Shown: positions 22,036 through 34,452, counted from the stretch's first letter. The stretch: DNA of 64,000 nucleotides from Maniola hyperantus (GCF_902806685.2 NC_048554.1:8060001-8124000), one strand, 5' to 3'. Made by a program: numbers and translations. Notes: generated from the letters alone by a model not told the origin.

Positions 22036-22611
22036 ACCATAGTAACGTATGATTTCACCTTGTTATTTTCCGAGATGTATAAAAGCCTTAAAAGGTCTTT
22101 TATCTCAAAACCAGAATCGACATGCTGTCATTTACGCAGGTTTTTATCACACGCATCTCCGACTCATCTCCGCCATTAGTCAGAAACTGGTCCGACTTCC
22201 TACGTACTCAGGATGTTGGCCCATATTCGCCACTCATTAGCTTAATGGCTTCGGACGGACGATCATTTTAATATTACGAAATTTCGGTCCGGAGCAATGA
22301 ATTGAATAAATATAATCTCGATACAGTTAGGTACAATATTTATTTTTACAAATCACCTTCTCTCCTTAATTATTTCTTGTTTAATATTATATGTACCTAC
22401 CTACCTATTTTTTTTTAAATCCAATACCTATAGCATGGATTTCAATATTTGAGAATGTATTTGATCAGGATTACTACAGCATCATCATCATCATCATCAT
22501 AAACCAATCGCCGTCTCACTATAGCATTGGTAGGTATTTGTGTATGATTAAAAACAAAGAAATTCGTGTTTCACGATTTTTAGAAAATCCAGCCATACAC
22601 ACATTTTAAAA
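22036..22611. other. Non-coding with a (CAT)n tract
   Basis: A (CAT)n microsatellite lies at about 22483-22501. The rest is unassigned. Confidence 0.4.
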
Positions 22612-22648
22612 ATTGTACTCACGCGAAGCCGGGGCGCGGTCAGCTAGT
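22612..22648 (+). mobile_element. HelC 3'-end fragment
   Basis: CACGCGAAGCCGGGGCGCGG then TCAGCTAG followed by T: a Helitron-like 3' terminus with GC hairpin. Confidence 0.5.
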
Positions 22649-23971
22649 TTTTAATATAGTGAAATCAAAGTTTCCATTAAATCTTCAGTTTCAATTTAAA
22701 TCCAGAATGTAATCTGAATACAGCTAAAAAACAATTAACCAAACAAAATGTCAATACGTTAATTATTTTTTATTCATTGTCCCTCAACTGAAGATAAACG
22801 GAATCCAATAAAAAGAGAGAGTGTGCATTGTACACAATTTATCTTTTAAGCAATTAACTGAATGTAAAGGAGATGTTTCGAAAATATATGGCCCTGGGGC
22901 CAGATCTTATACAGTATACTGAAAAGTAGGTAAGATACCTTAAAATAGCGTTTCAAAATAACATTTTCTTAGAAATGGGTTTATTTGCCAGTACAAAAAT
23001 AAGAATTTACGCTGTGAATTGCAACACAGAACAAAATCCATCATGGCGGTAAGATCAAAGAAGATCAGTAATCAGACGCCATTATTGACAATCCATGAAA
23101 TTATTAATTTAAAATTATTTTCCCGAGATAAAGGGGGTTTTCTCAATTTTTTAAGGAAGTGTACATGTAGGTATGTGTAATGTGGCACAATTAAAAAAAA
23201 ACATCTACTTTACAAACATTTATATTATTCTTACGGCCGACTAAAAAATTAAGGAGTAATATCAGCCAAATAAATCTTAACAGATGAATATTAAGCTAAT
23301 TAACAGTTAAAACGAGATAGAGTCTAGTTCTAGTTCAAGTTCAAGTTGATATGACATCAAATCTATAATGAGCTACAAGAAAGATTATGTGTTAATTTTA
23401 TATCACAGTTGGCCATTTACATTTAAATGACCATCAAATGGTAGCAAATTTGTTACATCAATATTCATATAACACTAATAACAAGACGTCGCTATTTAAT
23501 ATATTAAACATATTAATTTTTGATTGTTTAACATAAGTGCTTCAAACGTTCCGCTGATTCCAGGAGCTCTTCAAATAATCAACTTTATTTTGAGCTGATA
23601 GAGTTGATTTTTGTTTGGGTAAGATTTGAAAAATCGTGTCTACGGTAGCCGAAATCGGGGGTCAGGAGATCAGTCGTGATCCAAAACTGATATTAGAGAT
23701 AGTAATAAGAGTGACGCATGCGTGAATGAGATATCTGTATGAAGTAAGGAGTGGACCGGTGATGAAATAGATACAACGATGAATAATAAAGATGGATATC
23801 GAATTATTATTTCGTTACCAGTTACCTACTATGTTCTCTAAAAATTACGTAACTCATATTGAAGCTATCATTGAAAAGGAAGGCTTCGAAGGGGATACAG
23901 CTAACTTTAATAGAATCGAAGTTAGTTTGAGATTTAAAAATGAGACAGATTTTCCTGGTACAGTAATAAGT
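22649..23971. other. AT-rich non-coding DNA
   Basis: No supported gene. A TTCTAGTTCAAGTTCAAG short tandem stretch lies near 23327. The open frame at 23792-24025 runs into a SINE3 head. Confidence 0.4.
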
Positions 23972-24236
23972 GCTGTGGTCTTAGGTCCCAGCAGTTTCGA
24001 TTCCCGACAGTTTAAGAATTTATAATTTCTAAATTGTTTCTGGTCTGGTCTGGGTGAAATATTCGATCGTGGCTAGTTACCACCTTACTGCCAAAGTCGA
24101 GCCACCCAAGCAATTTAGCGTTCCAGTATGGGTTTAATGAAACTGTCAATTCCCCTTCCAAGTTAGCCCGCTTCGTTCTTAGACTGGATCGTCACTTACT
24201 ACCAGGTGGGATCGCAATCAACTTGAATAAAAAAAG
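23972..24236 (+). repeat. SINE3 copy (tRNA-derived)
   Basis: The head keeps CTGTGGTCTTAGGTCC and a box-B-like TTTCGATTCCCGAC. The body has GGCTAGTTACCACCTTACTG and AGTTAGCCCGCTTCGTTCTT. The end is GATCGTCACTTACTACCAGG then AATAAAAAAAG. It corresponds to the fuller minus copy at 28198-28543. Confidence 0.7.
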
Positions 24237-24892
24237 GCTTTCAAAGAGAAGCATTAAATCCCATCCATTACAATTTCCCATCTTACGAAACTCTGTCGTG
24301 ATTTACAAGTTTGCAACCGATGTCGAGACGATTTATTTTACAAAGTTGCACTTTTAAATTAGGAAGGCGATTACTTTGATCACACGTGAAGAAAAATGTC
24401 ACTTATCAATTAGACGGAATCTTTTCCTTACTTTATGATAAACTGTATTGCGACAAAATAATTATGCTATAACAATTTAAAACCCACGAAAGTTACGCGA
24501 AATTGGGACAAAAATGTTAACAGCCATATCGCTGTCCTCGGAAAAAAGGCAACAATGAAAATGAGAAATTTTGATGAACCCCTTTACTAACTTAAGTTGC
24601 GATATATTTCGCGCTTAATTGGGTGCCCAAATGAGCGGAGTACCTTAAATTAAACATGGTCGGTGACTTCAAAGAGGCTGGTTAATTTATTGTGCATCGC
24701 TGTGCCTTTAACTTTTGCACTCACTGAAAGAGACAAGACATAAGCGCTAGCGATATGACCTTTGTAAAAATAAACATCTTGATTGTTGATATGGATCAGC
24801 TAAATTCCCCACGCGGACATCGACAGTATTACGGAAAAAATACTCTAAAAAACCATTATTTAAGTAGGTATGTAAATATTATTAGCTACTAT
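24237..24892. other. AT-rich non-coding DNA
   Basis: No supported feature. Confidence 0.4.
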
Positions 24893-25075
24893 ATAGCTGA
24901 TGCCAACGACTTAGTTCGCGTGGATTTTGTTTTTAAAAAACCCCTGGAGAACTTTTTGGTTCTCCGGGATAAAAAGTACCTAACCCTTGTCCAAATCTTT
25001 AACTATAACCATGCATAAAATCACTTCGACCCGTTGTTGCTCCGTTGTGACGTGATTGAACCAAACCAAAAAACC
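24893..25075 (-). mobile_element. HelB copy, degraded
   Basis: Hairpin remnant CGACTTAGTTCGCGTGGATT, then CTCCGGGATAAAAAGTACCT, AACTATAACCATGCATAAAA and GACGTGATTGAACCAAACC. The CTAG and the far 5' end are lost. Confidence 0.5.
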
Positions 25076-25211
25076 AATAAACAAAAAAAAATACGATGAT
25101 TATGGGTAATGATAATATGGGTAGGGTGATTTTTGTGGGTGCGAGTGTACTATCAATTGTACCAAAATTGCTTGCACAAAGCTAATTGCATCAGAATTAA
25201 AGTATCTTAAA

Positions 25212-25570
25212 AACCGTTCTCACGCTTCCATTCCCGCTTCCGCTATTGCTCGCAATTCGTGTCCTTGGCCGTGCCACTTTGTCGTTCAAATATTAAATTG
25301 TTTTACTTGATGATACCCGCGACTTCATCCGCGTTAGTTTCAATTTTTCAAAAATCTTGTGGGAACTTTATGATTTTGAATTTAATATTACTATGGAAAT
25401 ATGGATTATAAACATGGATGTACTGATTATAATGGGTATTTCTAATTTAGTATTGCTTGACACTAATGCGTCAGGATGTATGGTACCGTGAAAAAAATTC
25501 TCACGTTTCGATTCCCCCTTCCGCTATTGCTCGCGCTTCGTGCCATTGATCGTGCCGCATTGTCGCTTTC
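25212..25570. repeat. Direct repeat pair around a HelB scrap
   Basis: Two about 80-bp copies (25212-25292 and 25490-25570) share CTTCCGCTATTGCTCGC and GTGCC..TTG.CCGTGCC. Between them, 25308-25382 is a HelB 3' fragment (GACTTCATCCGCGTTAG). The pair could be two insertions of one element or a local duplication. Confidence 0.5.
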
Positions 25571-26650
25571 GTGTGTATGTAGCCTTACTTTTAAACAGAT
25601 TAGAGTGGACGTTGCCGCGAAGATAATTTTAATGGCCGCCTGACGTTACGTCGAGTGTAAGGAGATTCACGGTTGATGTGCTTCGATTTTAGGCTTTCAC
25701 TTATATGTGTAGAAAGTGCTTAAAAGTGCGAAATAAATCAGTTTGAAGTTTTATCTCAGAAAGTACGATTTTAAGTGTTTTTATGGAAGCAATAATTCAC
25801 GGTATCCTGTATCCATCAAGTAGGTAATAAACATTATTTATTTGTAGGTAATGATTAAATAATGTCGAAACACTAAATTTTTTAACAGCATTTACGTAAA
25901 AGACAAATTTTTGTTAAAGTAGCAATTAAAAATTCAAGATTTTCCCAAAATCGTTACAAGTAGGATTCAAGTCAAACTTAGGTATCTTAGGTTTAGGATG
26001 AACCAATTTTGTTCATACTCACCGCAGTAGTTTCCGTAGTTTTTGCGCGAACATACCTGGAAATAAACAAGCGATGTTTAAAAAACAGTAGAGATTGAAT
26101 CCCTAATTAAATATGACCAATTTGCACTTATTCTCAAATCTGATTATAGTGGTTTCATGTAAGTAATAAGTATAACCTTTCATTAAGTTGTAGTTAAGTC
26201 ACCGTACAAAATATATTGTCATGGCAAGGCGTGATAGATTGCTTCTGCGGTTTACATTCAATATCAAATTAAGGTATACAGTTGATAGGTAAATACCTGT
26301 GTTAATTGTTCTGTTACATACCTTGTAATATAGCGATATATTAGTTACATTATAACTACATCGGCACATTTATAACAAAGCATTTATTAAAACTATAGGG
26401 TCTATAGGATAGTGAGGCATTTATTTATTTATTCATGTCAATAACTAAAACTAAACCTAGCATATAAGCTACAATAAAAAGACATGCAAAAATGAAAGTT
26501 TGTCTCTGGAGTCCAAGTGATTGTAAAGTTTTTCAAGTTTTTTAACTAGTTTTGTCTACTAGCTATCTATCAAAACACAGTTTTTCTTTTTGTTGTTAAG
26601 AACCAGTGATGTGGTTAGAACCATTATTTTTGCATGGATGAGTAATTTTT
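25571..26650. other. AT-rich non-coding DNA
   Basis: Nothing I can name. Confidence 0.4.
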
Positions 26651-27073
26651 TAGGGGTTCCGTACCTCAAAAGTAAAAACTGAACCCTTATAGGATCACTT
26701 TGTTGTCTGTCTGTCTGTCTGCCGGTCTGTCAAGAAACCTACAGGGTACTTCCCGTTGACTTAGAACCATGAAATGTGGCCGGTAGGTAGGTCTTATAGC
26801 AGACATAATGGGGAAAAATCTGAAAACCGTGAATTTAAGATTACATCACACAAAAAAAATTAATTGTGGACATGAACTAATAATCAGTATTTTCAATTTT
26901 CGAAGTAAGATAACTATACCAAGGGGGGGGGGGATCATATTTAAAAAATAATCTAAAAGAGATTTTTATTTATTTTTATGCAATAGTTTTTGATTTATCG
27001 TGCAAAATGTTGAAAAAATACCTGAGTACGGAACTCTCGGTGCGCGAGTCTGACTCGCACTTGGCCGGTTTTT
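26651..27073 (+). mobile_element. R500 full-length copy
   Basis: Starts TTAGGGGTTCCGTACCTCAA and contains GGATCACTTTGTTGTCTGTC, CAGGGTACTTCCCGTTGAC, GGTAGGTCTTATAGCAGAC and GTACGGAACTCTCGG. It ends with the hairpin GCGAGTCTGACTCGC and TTGGCCGGTTTTT. The start and the late GTACGGAAC block are inverted relative to each other. Confidence 0.75.
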
Positions 27074-27343
27074 ATATGTTAAAGGAGATTCTCCAAACGT
27101 TATTAGTGTTCCGCGTTATTAATTCTGGATTGTTGTGAATACGAACACGATTTTATATTTAGTGCCTTAATACGGCATTTTATTGTGTAAAGAGCCTATA
27201 AAATGGGTGTATTGTTGAGACGGTGCGACGATAAATATGACGATATCTCTACGTCCTACCTACGTGACCAATGAAAGGTTGGTAATGTTATTATATTTGC
27301 GGTCAGGGCTTATTATAAAATACCCCAATAGCCAGAAAATTAA

Positions 27344-27500
27344 GAGCTAGCGCGCACAACGGTAAGTTTCCGTACGTTTTCTTCTCGCAAAATCTGTGAA
27401 CTATAGAACTATATGGAAGCGCGCGCACTGCGGAATTATTTCGCACCGGATTTTGACACATTTAAATTCAGCGAATTCATCATGGTGCGCGCTATAGCTC
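27344..27500. mobile_element. GAGCTAGCGCGCAC MITE, copy 1
   Basis: 157 bp with inverted ends GAGCTAGCGCGCACAACGGT and ATGGTGCGCGCTATAGCTC. TAA precedes it and TGT follows, so one target copy is mutated. The interior holds inverted GCAAAATCTGTGAACTATAG-type arms. It has the same length as 48827-48983. Confidence 0.7.
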
Positions 27501-27550
27501 TGTAGGACTCTGTAAAGAAAAATCACCTCTGCTCGTCTGCACTAAAATGT

Positions 27551-27846
27551 TAACTAATCCAACACATAGCTGGCTCACTATAGAGCACAGACTCCTCTCA
27601 GTATGAAAAGGGTTTTGCCTAGTCCACCACTCTGGCCAAGTGTGGATTGGCAACACGCAGTGTGGATCGAGAACATCATGAAGAACTCTCAGGGATGCAG
27701 GTTTCCTCACCGTTAAAGCGAGTGATGATATATTTTAATTTCTTAAAACGCACATAGCTCCGAAAAGTTAGAGGTGCGTGCACGGGATCGAACCCCCGAC
27801 CTCCGAAATAGAAGGTGGACGTCGTAACCACTGGACTATCACGCAC
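27551..27846 (-). repeat. SINE2 near full-length copy (tRNA-derived)
   Basis: Minus-strand head GTGCGTGATAGTCCAGTGGT with box A, then box B GGGTTCGATCCC and the complementary GTGCACGCAC. The body is rich in CCTGAGAG and GGCCAGAGTGG segments, and the end is AGCCAGCTATGTGTTGGATT. The head looks like a tRNA with an acceptor stem GTGCGTG/CACGCAC. Confidence 0.75.
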
Positions 27847-28197
27847 ATCTTACATTACTTTAACAGTACTATTTCTTACAAATCCAAGCTATAAGTTAAT
27901 ATTATGCATTATTCTCTCGTTATTTATCAATACAAGTCTATCCCCTATCTGATGCTGCATAATTAATATTGTAATAAGAAACATGATTAAATTATATTAT
28001 ACACTCATTGACAGCTTGTCAGAAATCTGTCTTCCTTTTTTATCCGTAGTCTAAAGGAGATTACTCATCACACACGAAATACTAAGCCCAATGCAGACGA
28101 CCCAAGAGCTGCATTTTTCAATAGGTACTGAAAATGAAATAATTTATATTAGCAGCATCAGACGGACTATAAAATTGCGTAAGCAGAAGTTTTCTGT
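27847..28197. other. AT-rich non-coding DNA
   Basis: No supported feature. Confidence 0.4.
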
Positions 28198-28543
28198 TTT
28201 GTTTTTGTTTTAATTAATTCAGATACAAGTTTACTCCTTGACTGCTATCTGTGGTAAGTGACGATGCAGTCTAAGATGGAAGCGAGCTAACCTGGAAGTA
28301 GTATGGCAGTTTTTATTAAACCCATGCCCCTTTCTAGTTTCTATACGGCATCGGACCGGAACGCTAAATCGCTTGGCAGCACGGCTTTGCTGGTAGGGTG
28401 GTAACTAGCCACGGCCGAAGCCTGCCACCAGGCAAGACCAGATATTATTTAGAAATTATAAAATTCCAAACCCCTGCCAGGAATCGAACCCGGGCCCCCC
28501 ACTAATAAGACCACAGCGCTTAATACTGCGCCAGAGAGGTCGT
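28198..28543 (-). repeat. SINE3 full-length copy (tRNA-derived)
   Basis: Minus-strand head GACGACCTCTCTGGCGCAGT with box A, and CCCGGGTTCGATTCCTGGC with box B. The body includes GGCTTCGGCCGTGGCTAGTT and AGGTTAGCTCGCTTCCATCT, and the end is A-rich (AATTAATTAAAACAAAAACA). It is the reference copy for this family here. Confidence 0.8.
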
Positions 28544-29389
28544 CAGAGTTAGATTTGTACCGAGTACCGACGTAGACTAACGATACTAGCTAGCATAATC
28601 TTCTTTGCGCTCGATATGGCCGAATTTTGCTGCTGATAAATTAACAGTAGGTATTGAAAATGTGTTTGGGCTCTAGCAGCTCTTTTCATCTCGTGGTATA
28701 CGATCACCTTTAATGATCAAGTGAAATGGAGACATTCAAGAGATCTAACTAAAGCCCCACGAGAATTGACAGCTGATTTGATCCGTCCGTGGTAATACCA
28801 TTGTTTGTAAACCAATTTAAACTCTGAGTTATTAACTTTAAGATTGAAAATGCTATTGCATTTTTGAAAGCCTTTTAATAATAACAGGTCTTCAGTGCGT
28901 GATCCGTGAGAATTAATTTCAATGTAATGGATTATGTTAAGATGTTTGTACACTATATACGCATATTGATATTAGCTTATCGGTATCGGTACTGTATATC
29001 GGTATAATATCGGTATTATAAATAGATGAAGGACTGGTTATGGTGATACGAATACTCTTGGATATAGGTATTAGGTACAGATCACTGATAAAACTGACAT
29101 GTGAGGACACTGACTCATCAATGCAAAGTTTAAACCAGTAAATCAGGAACTTCGAGCTTGAAGTAGTTGAAAGCGCAGTTAAGTAGGCTCTGAGATTTGA
29201 ATAAGGGCTAAACGATATGATTCGAGAGTCGCTGAGAACTAAATTTAGGGAAGTTAAAATTATGACAGTGCATAATCAATATATTTTTGAAAATTTACTG
29301 TACGTACATAAAAACATAAATAAATTAAAAAAAAAGTGACTGTCATAATATAAATACTAGAAATAAAAATAAACATGTAATGCCCGCCT
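28544..29389. other. Non-coding, unassigned
   Basis: A short TATCGGTA-like tandem stretch lies at about 28977-29012. Otherwise no feature. Confidence 0.4.
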
Positions 29390-29833
29390 CTCGGCTCAGT
29401 AAAGTTAGCAATTCATTTGCTCGTAATTCCATACGTTTCTATAATAAGCTTCCAGAACATATTGGAGATGTCTCTCAACAAGTTCAAAGTTTTCATAAAA
29501 CGTAAACTAATTGAAAAATCCTATTACAATGTAAAGGATTATTTAAATGATAAGCAAGCTTGGGAATGAGTTGTTTAGCGACTTTGTGACAATTCTAATA
29601 AGTTTCAATAATTTTGTAAAGTGGTGATAATAAAAAGAATACCCGGCTGAGTTTGTTGTGGGCTCTTCTCAGACCTGGGCGAGTTTGGAACCCTCGTAGC
29701 TTTAGTTTTAAGTTTGCGTTATAATTATCACCACTATATCTTACAAATCTAACACCATACCAGACCATCAATAAGAGTAATTATTACCTATTTTGAATAA
29801 ATCATTTGACTTTGACTTTGACTTTGATTTTTT
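29390..29833 (+). pseudogene. LINE 3' end with (TTTGAC)n tail
   Basis: The start reads in pieces as NSFARNSIRFYNKLPEHIGD, the last part of a LINE ORF2, with frameshifts and stops after it. A 3' UTR with ACCCGGCTGAGTTTGTTGTG and GGGCTCTTCTCAGACCTGGG follows. The end is TTTGAATAAATCATTTGACTT and a (TTTGAC)n tail. It is 5'-truncated and inactive, and belongs to a third LINE family in this window. Confidence 0.7.
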
Positions 29834-29874
29834 ATTTGCCTATAAGTTTTAAAAATATACCAGTAAAGCCACGC

Positions 29875-30085
29875 CGCTAAGCTATACATACTCCATACCA
29901 CCTTCAGATGAAGATTCTTAGACATCAGGTAAGATTGCAGTCTAGCACTAACACTGGTCTAATAATTTATTTTATTTGGTAAATATGGTATATACGATCT
30001 AAATAACAATAAAACATGTTTTTCCAAACATGACCTCCAACCTGTAAGACCATAGCTCTCACCACTGCGCCAGGTAGGTTGTCGT
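29875..30085. repeat. Scrambled SINE3 remnants
   Basis: A plus-strand body scrap (CAGGTAAGATTGCAGTCTAG) at about 29875-29962 is followed by a minus-strand head scrap (ACTGCGCCAGGTAGGTTGTC) at 30038-30085. The opposite orientations imply rearrangement. Confidence 0.4.
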
Positions 30086-32261
30086 CAGTTTTGCCGCTGT
30101 TATAATTACGATTTCTATTTAGTGTAAAAGCTCTATAATGGTAGGTGACAACGATGAGAGAGGAAATATGTTTAAATATAGACCAATTACTATATGAAAT
30201 CTGGGGCAGTTGAATTCTTTATAGTTAATAACAATTATTATAAGTTCCGGCACTCAAAGTGTCAATATATCTATAAATACTTCGCCATTTTGAGACCACT
30301 AATTAAAATCGTGATGATTAAGGCATCGTATAATAATTTAGCTTATTACCTACTGTAATATAAATTATTATGTCTTGCAATGATTTTTATGACAAGACAG
30401 GTAAAATGTTAATTACTGCGTTTATATTTTATTTATTTTTATAAAAGGTAGCACTTAGACCTCGTTTTTGCTCTAGATGTAAAAAAATTAAATATCTCAT
30501 ATATACCATGTTTCCTGATAACTTTTTAATGTTAAGTAAGTTAACATCAACCCTTCTGCAAATTCCTAACTTAAAATTCACTTATTTTCAGCCTTTTTGG
30601 TTTTACATACAGACAGCCAAGATCTTTTCTTTTTGTAGTAGTTGTTATATTTAAATAAAAATGTACTTATATGAAATACTTGTAGTCTTTTATATAAAAT
30701 ACTAGTTGATGCCGCGTTGCAATGTGCCTCGCGGATATCAGAAACCTCGCTTTATTTTAACTATTGGATGAAAGATACCTACGCAACCTACAAATGAACG
30801 AACATACTTAAATATTATTTTTTATAATATTTTTGGATACTGTGCAGTAAAAAAATATAGTAAAATGCACATAAAAAAAATGCTGTTAGTATTATTGGCG
30901 TGTTATTTTATTAAATTGGCTCATAACTAGCGACGAAATCAATGATAACATCTGAATATCCGCTATATGCGATGTCTCAGCTTGATTGCAGTATTATATG
31001 AGATACCCAATAGTATACCTACTTGTACTTATGAACTGCAAGCTGTATGTTGATGGGCTATAAACAGGCGGTAGAGTTTCCGACGTAGCTAAAGAGACAC
31101 GTTCAGAGATATAGGCAAAAGTATAAAAAAATTGTTTTTTTTTGCTCTCATATTACGTAGATCAACAAGCCGTTGGCAACAACTTTCTACGATTTTTGAA
31201 AATTTGAAAATATAGACAGTCAGTAGATACTTGTGCATTTGCATCAATCGACGAAATAATATTATGTTTACTCAATCATTACTTTGCAAACATTACATTG
31301 CATGATGATGCATTATGCAAGCTTTAAACGTTTATTCACTTTTTCCTAAGCAAGTAAGGTATAATGAGTTCTAACCAATTGGCACAATTAAATTGTTACA
31401 TTCCAGCCAATCCTTTTATGGCTAAGGGTTTAAGTTACTAATTAACTATACAGGATGGTATCAAGATGCCTGTGTCGCCTTAGTCCCCAGCCCCAACTCA
31501 ATCAACCGCATTTTATTTATGCATGTTAAGAAAAAGGAAACATCAAGAATTCTTCATTAACTGTCCACTTCCTTACAAAAAACATCCTATTCGAATAACG
31601 CTAGTAATTTGCATATCCAGAGCAATTTCACGTCCTCGGGTAGGACACAGACTAAAGGAAAAGATACATGGAGCATTCGCGGCTAAACATGTTCATAAAA
31701 GTCAATCCAGCTTTATCTTTGTATATCTTTGTATTCAGAGATTTTGCGTGAACTAGGTAGGTAAAAGATAAACTAGAGTTGCAAAACATCGATATTAATT
31801 ATGACTAAGTATATAATACAGCATTTCTAGTAAACCTCAAAATTTTTGGCTCGCCATTATAAACTGCCAAAGAGAAGAGATGCCACCTAATTGGATATGT
31901 GAACATAATTAATATTGCCCTTTTTAAACGTTTAAAAATTTGTGTACAGAAGGCAAACTTTAACTCGAGTATTATTCACTCGAAAACAAGGGGTTTTATA
32001 AATTGGCTTCCTTTGACTTGTTTTATTTAATTGTTTGCCGTATACCATATATTTTCTAGAGTCTGTCGTTGAATATGCAGTAATGGCGGAGACCACCCGC
32101 ACGTAGTTTTTGCCTTGCGTATCGCGTTACTACTAGCTTTTTTGTTCTCTCCACAGACATTCACGGATTTCAGTAAGGCTTCTATTTACGCTTCGGTGAT
32201 TAAAAGACGTGGGATTTTGTCTTCAATAATTTTTGTTCAAATTTAAATCACCACATTTACG
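30086..32261. other. Long AT-rich region without named features
   Basis: About 2.2 kb with no gene or repeat I can support. The frame at 31523-31756 is unrecognised. Confidence 0.4.
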
Positions 32262-32695
32262 AACAGTGCGTGTTGCCAGTGATGACATTTCTACCTATGG
32301 ATACCTAATACCTATGGTCGCCACTATGAGCCTCATACGAAAGCTCAGCGGGCGATGGAGAGAGCTATGCTTGGAGCTACTCTATGTGATCAATCAGAAA
32401 TGAAGAGATCCATAGGAGAAACAGAGTAACCAACATAGCTCAACAGGTTACGAATCTGAATTGGCTATGGGCTGGTTTCAAGGTTCTGGAATGGCAACCA
32501 GCACCGAAAAACGCAGCGTCGGAAGACCTCTCACTAGGTGGACAGCCAACATCAAAGAGTCGTAGGGAGCCGCTGGATTCAGGCGACGCAAGACCGTGGC
32601 CTGTGGAAGTCCCTACGAGACTAGAGAGATTCCTAAGATACTATCTCCAGCAGTGGACATCTATCGGTTGATAATAATGGTGATGATGATGTTTT
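32262..32695 (+). pseudogene. RTE-type LINE 3' end with GATGAT tail
   Basis: The plus strand reads, across frameshifts, EQCVLPV, KAQRAMERAMLGA, VLEWQPAP, KRSVGRPLTRWTANIKES and DRGLWKSLRD, then QQWTSIG and stop. This is the C-terminus of an RTE reverse transcriptase. It ends GGTTGATAATAATGGTGATG with a GAT-rich tail. Several stops and frameshifts make it a relic. The ETW motif is lost. Confidence 0.8.
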
Positions 32696-32997
32696 CATCT
32701 GCGATGGGGTTATTCAAGGAGCGAATAAACAAATTTCAATCCATTAAGTATAGTATTATGACCATAATGGTTGAATATATCACTTCTAATCGATTTTCTA
32801 TCGCTACAGCTTACAACCTTCGATCGGGAGCGTATAATAAAATCTGTATGAGCCGGCCATAACTGTAAATATGACCACGCCTCTGTGAGTTGTCCCCAGA
32901 GAAACTGAGGTTATGTGTGCGTGTGGCATGGCTTAACCTTCGGACACATAAACTATGGCAAAAAAATCAGGATATATTTATACACTAATTGATGCAC
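32696..32997. other. Non-coding, unassigned
   Basis: Nothing recognisable. Confidence 0.4.
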
Positions 32998-33113
32998 GCG
33001 CTATCTTTGTACCAAATTTCATCAAAGTCGCTTGAACGGATGGGCCGTGAAAATCTAGCACACAGACAGACAGACAGACACACTTTTGCATTTATAATAT
33101 TAGTATGGATATG
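32998..33113 (-). mobile_element. HelB 5' half
   Basis: TTTGTACCAAATTTCATCAA, GGATGGGCCGTGAAAATC, a (GACA)n block, and GCATTTATAATATTAGTATG at the 5' end of the element (minus strand). Confidence 0.6.
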
Positions 33114-33186
33114 GATTTATACTCTTTGATAAATAATAAGAGCAAGTAAATATTATAACATACTTACTTGATAAAGTAACCAACTT

Positions 33187-33386
33187 CGTATGAATTTAGG
33201 GTGTTTTAAAAATGCCTGGAAACTACCTATTTGATTTTTCGGAATACGCTAAGTAGCCTATGCTCCGGGATTCAAGCTATCTCTGTACAGAATTTCGTAC
33301 AAATCGGTTAAACGGCTGGGCATTGGGTCGTGAAAAGACAACACACGGACATACAGACATTCGCTTTTATAATATTAATATGGATT
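33187..33386 (-). mobile_element. HelB copy without hairpin end
   Basis: GAATTTAGGGTGTTTTAAAA, TCTCTGTACAGAATTTCGTA, GGGTCGTGAAAAGACAACAC and TTTTATAATATTAATATGGA. The CTAG end is replaced by unrelated DNA. It is a second HelB only 75 bp after the previous one, in the same orientation. Confidence 0.6.
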
Positions 33387-33957
33387 ATAATTAAAGCAGG
33401 TAATGCGAATAAAATCAACTTAGGTATGTATCAGCAAGTCCTAACAAAACAGAATGTGAAACAAAAACAGTGTAGACGTTGCTCTACAACAGTTCTAACA
33501 AGAAAGCCGATCAGCCATCGTCCAGTTATGGAGTAACTATAAAATATTATTAAAACAAAAACGTGTTCCCGTTTCACTTACACGCCTTCTAGAGCGCACC
33601 TCAAACCATTAGAAATGTCGTATTGTTGGTTAATCCTTTTACAGTTGTAGTTTTTAATTGTGGCAACCTGCAGTTTTTAGAGCACCGGAGCCAATTGACT
33701 AAAACAGATCTCTTATAGAGTTTCGCCATTTCCTACTGTCTGCCTGTTTTTGTATGACGGTGATGGATTAAGGGAAGGTCTGATTTCGTTTTGCTATAGT
33801 CACCTTTTCTGATCTAGTACCTTTAACTAGCTAGGCCCAAGCTTGTTTTTAAGAGTTCTATTTATCTATCTTTTAGTTCTTTTTTGAAATTGGTTATGTT
33901 AATGCAATTTTTCAGACGTGAAAACTCTTGAGTGTTCAATCACAAAATAATAAATGT
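33387..33957. other. Non-coding, unassigned
   Basis: No supported feature. Confidence 0.4.
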
Positions 33958-34166
33958 GTATGTTTGTTGGTTTATTGATTTGCTACTTTGTTAGTAATAT
34001 ATTCTTCATTCACGCCGCAACGGAGGAATGGATCGGCGTGATTTTTTGAATGGATATAGTTAAATATCTGGAGAGTGACATACGCTACTTTTAATCCCAG
34101 AAAATCAAAGGGATTTCAGATTTTTAAAATTAAATCCACACGGACGAAGTCGCGGACATCAGTTAG
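33958..34166 (+). mobile_element. HelB copy (GTTTGTTGG subtype)
   Basis: Starts GTATGTTTGTTGGTTTATTG. It has CGCCGCAACGGAGGAATGG, GGATATAGTTAAATATCTGG, the hairpin CACGGACGAAGTCGCGGACA and a 3' end CAGTTAG (CTAG mutated). Confidence 0.6.
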
Positions 34167-34290
34167 TCATTCAATACAAAAAATACATGTTCTTGGCTAC
34201 CTTTTTGAAAATGGTAAGTTTCGCAAAAATTGGTATGACGGCGCATTTTTGTTCCATCAGCACAACTGTTACTTAGTTAGGTGAATACCA

Positions 34291-34452
34291 AGCGACTCTG
34301 AGAACGGCTGTAGGAGTTTACAGCCGTACTCAGAGTCGCTTAATCGTTATTTAAGTTTAGTTAAAATGAGACAGAGCTATATCTCTCACATAAATCTGTC
34401 TCGTTTTAACTCAATCTTAAGTAACGATTAGCGACTCTGAGTGCGACTGTTA
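34291..34452. mobile_element. Fold-back MITE (CAGCCGTACTCAGAGTCGC ends), copy 1 plus half copy
   Basis: A 133-bp palindrome (34320-34452) has arms CAGCCGTACTCAGAGTCGCT and the inverse. An extra right-arm piece (34291-34315) lies just before it. The extra piece can pair with the left arm of the full copy, giving two mutually exclusive hairpins. The family recurs at 51005-51127. Confidence 0.7.

Noticed and set aside
27774..27846. tRNA gene with a perfect-looking box B
   Set aside because: It is the head of a SINE2 copy whose body follows directly; the same head recurs at 43400 and 63250.
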